In this document: positions 46,075 to 57,179 of the stretch, piece after piece
Position numbering within the stretch: the first letter of the stretch is position 1
How the letters are laid out: each line of letters begins with the position of its first letter
Assembly: GCA_027924585.1 (NCBI GenBank)
Contig: BSBM01000123.1
Coordinates: forward strand, 17,190,001-17,254,000
DNA: 64,000 bases
Direction: 5' to 3'
DNA from: Larix kaempferi
Taxonomy: Eukaryota; Streptophyta; Pinopsida; Pinales; Pinaceae
Translations under genes and position numbers: made by a program
The notes under the pieces: model-generated
What the model was told of the DNA's origin: nothing
Seen by the model: the letters and a program-made list of their open reading frames with translations, nothing else
Databases searched by the model: none

Positions 46075-46275
46075 TAGGTTTCAACTCAAGAGGCATGTGT
46101 TGTTAAGAACATGTTGAGGCTATATGTGATATAGGAGAAACATGTGCAATATATGTCGAAAGATATACAAGAGGTTTCAACACAAGAAGAAAACACTGTT
46201 GAGAACATGCTAAGGGTATTAGGGATATAGAATCAAAATGTGGTGCACAACATGTCAATATAAATACAAGAGAAA
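46075..46275 (+). repeat. two degenerate copies of a 100-bp unit, possibly coding
   Basis: GAGGTTTCAACACAAGAAGA...GAACATGCTAAGG at 46166-46215 parallels TAGGTTTCAACTCAAGAGGC...GAACATGTTGAGG at 46075-46125. In one frame both give a peptide EVSTQE--xVxNMLRxxxI, about 32 residues apart. It may be the tail of the transposase ORF or an unrelated decayed gene. Confidence 0.55.
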
Positions 46276-46289
46276 GTAAATCAAATTAT

Positions 46290-49200
46290 GGACTGTTAAG
46301 TAATGTCATAAGTTGATGAAACATAATAAAGTAATGTCCATTGATGAAAGACAATAAGGTCCATTGAATAAGGAGCAACTCTCTATTCCCACGAATTTTA
46401 CTCCTCCACATTTGGATAAATAGGGTGCCATTAACATTGGAAATAACATTACTTACATGAATGAATGGGTGTGGCTTTAAATGACATTCCTCCACCCACA
46501 CTTGATCTAAATGAGGTGGTACATATTTATGAAGAGTATGGAGATTGGGACAGAAAATCTGATGCTACAAATTTGGGGGAAAATCAAGACTTTGGTGATT
46601 AAAATAGACAAGTGAATTGAGTAAAGTAGATGATAGGGAACCACTAGGAAGCCAACAACGTAGGTCCCTTTCCAAATTCCTTAAGCTGCCATTAGAGACA
46701 GTGCAAAATCAAAGGACATAAGATGATGGTGCAATTTGGTTGAGTCATCATTCATGGATCATTACTTCATTCTAATACATTTCAGTATTTCCATTCAAGT
46801 TTTAGTCATTTTCAATACTTTGTGCACTAAGATAGTAATATTAAATCTGAAATCTAAAGTAAAACATTGCATAATAAGGGATTACAAAATATTGTGAGAT
46901 CTATTGTGCCAAACTCTACCAGTGGATATCCATGACATTTTATAGATCATATTAGTGTTGGAGCATCTTTCTTTGGGGTCTTTGTGGGAAATTGTAGCAT
47001 CCAATAATTTACATGAGAAAGAAGTCTTGAAACCCTATCCATGGTGGATGAGTACAGTCACGCCATGGAATGAATTAGAGGATATATTTTCAAAGATGGC
47101 AGCACAATTTTATTGACAATTTTGGACCTTTTGGGGAGTTTGGTAGCTCTAACTTAGAAGCTGGCTTGGACGGGAAATTTGGGGATAACAAAGACCCAAA
47201 AACAAAGTTGGAAAAGACCTAGAGAAAGAGAGACCAAATTCTCGTGCCATCAATTGTTCCTAATATCTATTGAAAATGGAATCAAAAGTGTTGAACTTCT
47301 TAAAACATTGCTTACATTTCATATAAAGTAGATAAGTCAACAAACATGATATTAGTGAATACGCATACTCAAACATCCTTTCAATAGAAAATACGCGTCT
47401 TGTTTTATTGTATTTTGTCTTCTTGTGCTAAATCTATTCCAAGAGATATTGACACCAATCAAGGAAACACTCCATTTTCATAGATTCCATATTCGAACTA
47501 AATGTACTTAATCAAGTACTGCATAGGTAATAGAAGACCAAGTAGACTATAGGATGCATAAGAACTAGAAAGTTCAATGTCAGTTCAATATTTTGAACTC
47601 GACTCGTGATCTCTTGTGTATTAAATGCAGTTAACACTTTACAAAGGCCGTTTGAAAAGGTTCTTGTTAAATGCCAACAATGGCAATTCTTTGGACCTTT
47701 CATCAAATTGTGGTAATCAAATCATATACTTTCTATAGATTCGAATTGTAAATTAGATTTGGATATTACTTGTAAAATGCAACTCCAATAAAAATATTAA
47801 GACTGTAACCACTGCATTGATTTTCTTATATTTATACATAAGAAATGGCCACAATGTGGGATATAATGCCCTCATTAATTTCAAATGTGGATGCCATCAG
47901 GACTGACATCAAGAGCCTAGAAGTTGTTAAGAAATCATTAACACATCATTTGATTGCATAAACTATTCCTAATAGAGCTTCCTTCTCCAATCAAACATAG
48001 CAAAAACTCAAGAAACATGAATCCTTTGAGAATTAACCAAGAGAAAGTCAAGGACCCTCAAAAATATAGAAACAAACCACAAGAATTTAAGAAGTGTTGG
48101 GGGTATTATTTAAAAAACAATAGTTGCACCATTGTTTTATTACCTTCAAAACAATTCATTGATCTTTCCTTTTTTCATTGGGAATATTTTTCTCAGCTAA
48201 AAGTTTGATAATGTTTACAATTCATCTGAGCCTATCCTAAATGCTCAAACCATATAGTATATCAACTAAAGATTCTTGGAACTCAAAAGCATTTTCCACT
48301 ATAGGATACATGAATAGAGAAATAATTCACAAATAAACACAATCACATAAGGTAAACTCACCATTGAAAAGGGCATTTAAATCAATTCATAAAATAATTG
48401 TATGCACCTACAATGGTGTTGGAATCTTGGTATTGATGTATGGACACCATCTATTCTCTACAACAGATTTAATAAGACATCATGCATGAAGACCTTAAAT
48501 CCTAGAAAATCTTCCAAACCCACTATTTTTCTCCCCACCAAATGGACAAGACTACAATACCATCCAGTAGTGTGTAAAATGCAAATGTCAAGTGGTGATC
48601 AAAGGATACATGGTATTCATACATGCATTATACAGTTTGTTAAACAAAATAAAGCATGTTTGAACTATCATCCATATATACAATGATAAGAAACCATTTT
48701 CTTCACTAGGGGATGAAAACATAAAGAATCATAAGAACATCTACCATAGGAGCTAACCCAACAAAACCAAGGCTCTATGTGCAAACACTACCGGTATTCT
48801 GACCATCTTCAATGTTACCACCATCACAAATGGGGAGAAACCCACAACAAAGCAAGGTATACAAAGGGTAATCATTGTCATACAAATCCACACACAATAC
48901 CCTCACTGACTGTAGTGGGTAGACATTGTAGGGGGTGATATAAATGAGCCACATGATCCATGAGCCAGTCGAGGGAACCATGCCATACACCTAGAGCACA
49001 TAGAGCTAAGAACCATGCCATACACCCGCTACTAACCAATGTTTCTTAAATAAGTTTCATACATTCTCAATTATATCTGTTTTTAATATTCCCTACATTA
49101 GACCTAAAACTATCAAACAAAATCATTTAGGCAAATAGTTCTTTCCTTGAACTAGTCTTATAATAGCAGTTTGTCATAATAAAAACTATATCACAAAATA

Positions 49201-50368
49201 ATTAAAGTTTCTCATGTCAATACAATAACTTGAATTGTATTTAACCAACCTTTAAGATTCTCTTTCCAAGCTACACTCTTCAAATTTCTAGTACATATTC
49301 TTGGAAAATAGATCCTACTCTTCCTTTAATTTCCTCCAAACTCATATCCCCTAGCTAGAAAATATGGAAATAAATGATAAGTTATTGTAGATACTTTTAA
49401 GCCTCATTTTCATTTAATTGAATATTTAACCAATATTTTAAAAGTTGAACTGAACCCTAAACCATAGAAGATAATAACTAGCATATAAGTCTAAGATTAT
49501 CAAGTATCTACCTCAATATCTTCAAATGTTTTAACGACAACAAGAGCCTTTCTTTGACTAGTTCCATCATCTTTCTTTCCTACAACTGGATGACTGGGTA
49601 CAACCTTCTTTGTGTAACTTATGGCTGAGAGGTCATGAGAGATTACCATGTAGACCAATGCATTTAGAGCACCTTGATCAATTGAAATGTCCACAATAGA
49701 AAAAGGATATGTAGATATGAAATTTGTACAAGGGGAATAGGAACCCCAAGTCGGAGGAGGTGAATCAATCAGAGCAAATTTGGGGTCTAAAATGGGCCTC
49801 ATAAGAAAAAATTCCATAAATGAGTTGGAATTCAAAAACCAATATAATTCCAAGAAATTAGGTCAAGAATTATCGTTGAGTCAAACATATAGAAGTCAAA
49901 TTATATCATGTGTCATATTTTTATTTGGTAATAGTTAACTACATATAAAAATCACCTTGGTTAAGATATCAATAAAATATCATAATATTCTTGAAATACT
50001 AAATATAGAATATTTTATATCATTACTACCTCCAACCATTTTTTTTGTAAGTTACTACCCACAGAGTTTTGAACGAGTGACCTAACACAAGGAGTGCCTT
50101 AACAATACACCCATTCACCGTTTATTCTATGCCTCGTGGGCCACTACATCCGACTATTATAAAAGTAAATATCACTTTAATTAAAATCATAATGAAATTA
50201 TCTTGAAATACAAAAAACATTTTATATCATTAATTATTTTAAAAAAGGAATAATATATAACAACCAATTATTATATATAAAATAAATAGCAACTTATATT
50301 ATACAATATACTAATTAACATATGAGAAATTAATAAATAATATACTATATATAATAATATAATATATG
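46290..50368. other. long stretch without a recognised gene; some unassigned minus-strand frames
   Basis: Moderate-AT DNA. Two minus-strand open segments could be exons of a decayed or unknown gene: 48775-48990 (71 codons, Cys/Tyr/Leu-rich) and 49500-49853 (117 codons, with SPPPTWGSYSPC and TKKVVPSHPVVGKKDDGTSQ), the latter followed on the minus strand by GAG|GTAGAT, a possible 5' splice site. I recognise neither. From about 49900 the sequence becomes strongly AT-rich. Confidence 0.4.
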
Positions 50369-50503
50369 AACTAGCAAGCCATATTAATAATTAATATGGC
50401 TTATATACGCCGATCGGCGTATATTTCCACACATTTAAATGTGGTTGATATACGCCGATTGGCGTATATAAGCCATATTAATTATTAATATGGCTTGCTA
50501 GTT
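50369..50503. repeat. nested palindrome, 56-bp arms with one mismatch
   Basis: Left arm 50369-50424 and right arm 50448-50503 are reverse complements except for one base (CGATCGG/CGATTGG). The 23-bp middle contains ACATTTAAATGT, itself a dyad. Each arm holds two further dyads: GCCATATTAAT-A-ATTAATATGGC and ATATACGCCGATCGGCGTATAT. The whole could extrude as a cruciform or fold as a long RNA hairpin. No flanking target duplication is visible. Confidence 0.95.
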
Positions 50504-50519
50504 AACGGTCGGCTTGCCG

Positions 50520-50657
50520 GGAAGATTTGTTCATTTTTAATTATTTTTTATTATATTATTTATAATAATAATAACTAAAATAATAATAATAATAAATTAT
50601 TAATGTGTACACATACCGTTCATGTAAACAATACATTGCAATGTGATATAAGTTTTT

Positions 50658-50694
<37 letters not shown>

Positions 50695-51345
50695 CTAAAA
50701 AAGTACTATTATTATTAAAGTTGCCAATTTTCATTATAAATTATTTTCATTTTTTGTTGTTATAATTATATTTTATTATTTTTATTTAGAATTATTTTCA
50801 TTAAGAATTAAGAATTAATATTTTTATTATAATTAATTATTTTTAATAATTAATCATTATTATTTTTTATTATTAATTATTAATTATTATTATTATTATA
50901 AAATATTTAAAAAAATCAAAGAAAATAATAAATATTACTAGTATTATTATTATAAATAAGAAAATAGAATATATATTCAAATAAGAAAAAAAAATGAAAA
51001 TAATTTATAATGAAGATTGAAAATAATAATTAAAAATAAAAATATAATTATAATAAGAATAAAAATAATATTAATAATAATGATAATTTATATTTGTATT
51101 TATATTATTATTATTATTATTATTTATTATTTTAATTTATAATTATTATAATTGTATAAAATTATAAGAAAATAATAAAAAATAAGAAATAAGAAATAAA
51201 AAAAAGAAGAATATTATTATTATTATTATTATTATAAAACATTGAAAAAATCTAAGAAAATAAGAATTTTTTTATTATTTTTATTTTTATTTTTATAAAT
51301 AAGAAAATATAATATATATTTTATAAGAAAAAAATAATAAATGAA
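50520..51345. repeat. A/T-only tract with ATT/TAA/AATA microsatellites
   Basis: About 800 bp almost free of G and C, made of ATT, ATA and AAAATA runs (for example 50667-50692, 51105-51125, 51211-51236). A small palindrome-like GGCTTATTAATATTATAATT closes it at about 51348, echoing words of the palindrome on its left side. Confidence 0.85.
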
Positions 51346-51660
51346 AAAGGCTTATTAATATTATAATTAATATGCCTTATTAATGATGATATCGCAGGTG
51401 TAGAATACAACGATCGATGCTGAGGGGCATCAAGAATGATAGTTTAAAGGTATCCAGATTGTGCATATATGATATCGAAATAACGGGCTTTCATAATATA
51501 TTCTTCTTCGCTTTGCGGCATGGAGGTGGAGAAATCTTTAACTATGGCGGGTTGGAGTGATTTGATAAACTAATCCAACAAAAAGGGTGGTTGTATTTCA
51601 ATTTTACACAATGTGCGGCGTCTACGCCACTCATGGATTGAGTTTTAAGTAAGGTTTACA
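51346..51660. other. short unique segment between A/T tract and satellite array
   Basis: Mixed-composition DNA (TATCGCAGGTG..., CTTCGCTTTGCGGCATGG) without an open frame of note. No feature assigned. Confidence 0.4.
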
Positions 51661-51860
51661 TAAATCTAAGTTGACTTCAATCCATGGTTGAATTCAATCC
51701 ATAGTTAAATTTAATCCAAAGTTCATTGCAATCCAAAGTTTGACTTAAATCCATATTTGAATCCAATCCACATTTGACTTTTTAAGCAAGGTTGACTTCC
51801 ATCCTAGGTTGAGTTCAATCCAAGGTTGACCTCAATCCATAGTTGAATTTGAGCAAGGTT
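51661..51860. repeat. 17-20 bp satellite sub-array, GTTGA-TTCAATCCAT units
   Basis: About ten degenerate units such as GTTGACTTCAATCCATG and GTTGAATTCAATCCATAG run directly into the 10-bp array and share its GTTGA start. Confidence 0.82.
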
Positions 51861-54800
51861 GACTTTGTATGACTATGGATGAAAAAGGTTGACCATGGTT
51901 GACTGTGGATGACCAAGGTTGATCATGGTGGACTTTTGTGGACCTTGGTTGACCATGTGTTGGCTATGGTTGACTATGGTTTACTTTGTTTGACTATGGT
52001 TGACTAATTTAGTATGGTTGAGTATGGTTGACTTTGGTTAGTCAATTAAACTATGGTTTACTTTGGTTGGCCATAATTGACTTTGGTTTACTATGGTTGA
52101 CCATGATTGACTACGATAAACTTTGTTTGATTTTGGTTGACTAATTCACTATGGTTGAGTATTGTTGACTATGGTTGACTTTGTTTGGGCATAATTGACT
52201 ATAGCCAACTTTGTTTTACTATGGTTGAATTCTGTTAACTAATCGATTATGGTTGGCTATTGTTGACTATGGTTAACCATGGTTGACTTTGGTTTACGAT
52301 GGTTTAATTTGGTTTGCTATGTTGAACAATTGACTATGGTTGACTATTATTAACTATGGTTGAGTTTTTTTGGTCATAATTGACTATGGTTATCTTTGTT
52401 TGACTGTTGTTGACCATGGATGACTTTGATGGAAAATGGTCGACTTTGGTAAACTTTGGTTGACTATGGTAACCATGGTTGACTATGATTGACTTTGCTT
52501 GATTATAGTTGCATTTGGTTCACTAATTCACTATGGTCAACTATGGTTGACCATGGTTGAGTATGGTTGACTATGATTTACCATAGTTGACTTTGGTTGG
52601 CCATGGTTCAACATGGTTGAATTTGGTTGACTTTTGTTGGCCATGGTTGACTTAGTTTGGCCATAATTGACTATTAGTTGACTATGGTTTAAAGCATGGT
52701 GGAATATGATGTACTATGGTTGACTATGATTGACTATGGTTGAGTTTGGTTGACCTTAGTCGACCATGTTTGGTTATGGTTGACTATGGTTTACTTTGTT
52801 TGATTACGGCTGACTTTGGATGACTAATTGACTATGATTAAATATGGTTGACTATTATTAACTATGGTTGACTTTGGTTGGCCATGATTGACTTTGGTTT
52901 ACTATGGTTGACCATGATTGACTATGGTTAACTTTGTTTGACTATGGTTGATGATGGTTGACTAATTAACTATGGTTGACTATTATTAACTATTGTTGAC
53001 ATTGTTTGGCCACAATTGACTATGGTTAACTTTGTTTGAGTGTGGTTGACTTTGCTTCACTAATTGATCGTGCTTGAATTTGTTTTACTTAGGTTGACTT
53101 TCGTGCAAACCATGGTTCACTATGTTGACTTTCATTGACTATGGTTTACTTTGGTTGACCATGGTTGAGTATGGATAACCATGATTGACTGTGGTTAACA
53201 TTTTTTTGCCATAATTGACTATTGGTTGAACTATGGTTGACTTTGGTTGGCCATGATTGAATTTGCTTTACTATGGTTTGATCATGATTGACTACGGTTA
53301 ACTTTGTTTCACCATGGTTGATGTTGGTTTGACCAATTAACTATGGTTGACTATTATTAACTATTGTTGACATTATTTTGGCCATAATTGACCATGGTTA
53401 AGTTTGTTTGAATGTGGTTGACTTTGCTTGGCTAATTGACCATGGTTGAATTTGCTTTACTTAGGTTGACTTTCGTAGACCGTGGTTCACTATGTTGACT
53501 ATGGTTTACTTTGGGTTGACCATGGTTGAGTATGGCCAATGGGGATTGACTGTGGTTAACTTTGTTTTCCCATAATTGACTATTGGGTGAACTTGTTAGA
53601 CTTTTGACTCTTGTTGAGTATATTGGTTGATTGTGGTTGACCATGGTGGACTTTAGTTGGCTAGAATTGACTTTGGTTTACTTTTGTTGACCATTGTTGA
53701 CTTTTTTTCTATAATTTACTATTAGTTGACCTTGTTTGAATTTAGACTATGGTTTACAATGGTTGTCTTTTGGTTGATCATTGTCAACCATGGTTGACTA
53801 TAGTTGACTAGGTTTGACATTGGTTGACTTTGGTAAACTATGGTTGACTTTGGTTGGGTTTTGCTTGACTATGGTTTACTATGGTTGATTAAGGGTGGGT
53901 GTGGTTGACTTTGGTTGACTATGCATGACCATGGTTGACTTTGGTTGATATTGATATCATATGGTTGATTATGCTTGATTTGTTGTCTTTATTACATGTG
54001 ACACCAGGATTGACTATGATTGGATTATATGTTCCTTCATGACATTATGACATATTTCTAGATGAATTATTATGACATTTTGACTTTGTTTGGGCGTAAT
54101 TGACTATAGCCAACTTTGCTTTTACTGTGGTTGAATTCTGTTAACTAATCGATTATGGTTGGTTATTGTTGACTACTGTTGACTATGGTTAACCATGGTT
54201 GAATTTGGTTTACGATGGTTTAATTTGGTTTACTATGTTGAACAATTGACTATGGTTGACTATTAACTATGGTTGACTTTGTTTGGTCATAATTGACTAT
54301 GGTTAACTTTGTTTGACTATTGTTGACCATGGTTGACTTTGATGGAAAATGGTCGACTTCGGTAAACTTTGGTTGACTATGTTAACCATGGTTGTTTATG
54401 ATTGACTTCGTTTGACTATGGTTGAATTTGGTTCACTAATTCACTATGGTCAACTATGGTTGAGTATGGTTGACTATGATTGACCATGGTTGACTTTGGT
54501 TGGCCATGGTTGAATTTGGTTGACTTTGGTTGGCCATGGTTGAGTTAGTTTGGCAATAATTGACTATTAGTTGACCATGGTTTAGCATGGTGGAATATGA
54601 CGTACTATGGTTGACTATGATTGACCGTGATTGAGTTTGGTTGACCTTAGTTGACCATGTTTGGTTATGGTTGACTATGGTTTACTTTGTTTGATTACGG
54701 CTGATTTTGGATGACTAATTGACTATGATTAAATATGGTTGACTTTGGTTGGCCATGATTGACTTTGGTTTACTATGGTTGACCATGATTGACTATGGTT

Positions 54801-55915
54801 AACTTTGTTTTCACCATGGTTGATGTTGGTTGACTAATTAACAATGGTTGACTATTATTAACTATTGTTGACATTGTTTGGCCACAATTGATTATGGTTA
54901 ACTTTGTTTGAATTTGGTTGACTTTGTTTCGCCAATTGACCATGGTTGAGTTTGCTTTACTTAAGTTGACTAGCGTAGACCATGGTTCCCTATGTTGACT
55001 TTCATTAACTATGGTTTACTTTGGTTGACCATGGGTGAGGTATGGATAACCATGATTGACTGCGGTTAACTTTGTTTTGCCATAATTGACTGTTGGTTGA
55101 ACTATGGTTGACTTTGGTTGGCCATGATTGACTTTGGTTTATTATGGTTGACCATGATTGACTATAGTTAATTTTGTTTCATTATGGTAGATGTTGGTTG
55201 TATTAACTGTTGTTGACATTATTTGGCCACAATTGACCATGGTTAAGTTTGTTTGAATGTGGTTGACTTTGCTTAGCTAATTGGCCATGGTTGAATTTGC
55301 TTTACTTAGGTTGACTTTCGTAGACTGTGGTTCACTATGTTGACTTTCGTAGACTGTGGTTCACTATGTTGACTACGGTTTATTTTGGTTGACCATGGTT
55401 GAGTATGGACAACTGCAATTGACTGTGGTTAACTTTGTTTTTTCCATAATTGACTATTGGGTGAACTTGTTAGACTTTTGACTATGGTTGAGTATGGTTG
55501 ATTGTGGTTGACCATTTTGGAATTTAGTTGGCCAGAATTGACTTTGGTTTACTTTTGTTGACCATGGTTGACTTTGTTTTTCTATAATGTACTATTAGTT
55601 GACCTAGTTTGACTTTAGACTATGGTTTACAATGGTTGTCTTTGGTTGATCATGGTCAAACATGGTTGACTATAGTTGACCAGGTTTGACATTTGGTTGA
55701 TGTTGGTTGACTTTGGTAAACTATGGTTGACTTTGGTTTGGTTTGCTTGAGTATGGTTTACTATGGTTGATTAAGGGTGGGTGTGGTTGAATTTGGTTGA
55801 CTATGCATGTCCATGGTTGACTTTGGTTGATATTGATATCATATGGTTGATTATGCTCGATTTGTTGTCTTTATGATTGACTATGATTGGATTATATGTT
55901 CCTTCATGACATTAT
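51861..55915. repeat. 10-bp satellite array (GGTTGACTWT), about 4 kb, with 1.9-kb higher-order repeat
   Basis: The basic unit alternates as GGTTGACTAT, GGTTGACTTT and GGTTGACCAT, with variants such as GGTTTACTTT and AATTGACTAT. Nearly every unit carries TTGAC in the same orientation. At a larger scale 52181-54060 and 54086-55925 are parallel copies: GCCAACTTTG, AACTAATCGATTATGGTTGG and ATTGATATCATATGGTTGAT recur 1,882-1,905 bp apart. Open frames in it on either strand are repeat translations. Confidence 0.95.
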
Positions 55916-55925
55916 GACATATTTC

Positions 55926-57141
55926 TATATTAACATTTATGTGTGATAATGTCCTCCTGTATTTCCACCATTGAAATTAATATATGTTGTGTTGTTCATA
56001 TAAGTATGTCATTTTACACACTTTTAATAATGGATCCAACGATGTATTAAATGAATTTAAGTTTAAATAAGTTGTTGGTTTAGAAACTTTTATGGTAAAG
56101 CCTTTACTGAGAAACAAATAAATTATCTGCTATTATTTTTTTCAAATTATAAAATAGATAACAAAATGAACTTCAAAAGAGATCTAAATTTTTTTTTAAA
56201 TTTTCAAACATTTAAAATCTTCATTATTTATTTAAAAATTGTGGTGATAGAAATTTCATTATATAAAGTGTGAGATAATATACTCTTTTCACTTTTTCAT
56301 ATTTTTTATTCACTCAGTTCTCTCAATTGGTAATGTAATACCTTCAAATTTATATGTTATTTTGTAATTAAAATATTTATAAAAATATATTGTTTTATAT
56401 TATAAAGATAAAGCATATTATTTGAATTAATATTTTAAATAATAATATTTTAAATAATAATATTTTAAATAATAATATTTTAAAGAAAATTAAAAATTAA
56501 AAAGTTGTATTATGTAAAGATGTACCAATAATATTGTATGTCTATTTCATATTAAAAAAAGTTTATTTAATTTTCAAATTAAAATATAAAATAAAAATCA
56601 TTTTAAAATATTTTTTAATATACTTATGAAATAATAGAGTAATTTTTTTAATATAATTATAAAATAGTAAAATAATTTTTGAATAGGATTATGAAATGAT
56701 AAAATTTATATATATATATATAGATATATATATGTGTGTTTATGAATTTTTATTAATTAACATTATCTATAATATTATTCCTTTATTTTATCTTATAAAC
56801 AAATTAACTATATTGATCATATTTTCATAAACCAATTATATGAGTCGATATAATTATATTAAGAAAATATAAATTTATTATTATATATTATGTAATAAAT
56901 ATATTTTTCAAATATTAATAATCTCCCCTACAAATATTAAATGTTATAAATTGAAACATAATTATTTAAATCTATGAAATAATGTTATAAATCCAAACAT
57001 AATTATTTAAATGTATGCAACATTATTAAATATTACATATCAAAATATAAATATAAATGTCTATCTAAAAAATAAATTAGATTTTTTTTTTGAAATATTT
57101 GATTTAACTAATATAAAATCCATCTCTTAATTATATTTATA

Positions 57142-57179
<38 letters not shown>

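Noticed and set aside
53432-53644. Minus-strand frame of about 70 codons with Asn/His/Gln/Ser repeats
   Set aside because: It is the 10-bp satellite read in translation; period and content follow the repeat.
51661-55915. Telomeric or centromeric satellite
   Set aside because: The unit is unlike TTTAGGG, and a 10-bp period over 4 kb is too short and too small an array to claim centromere function from sequence.
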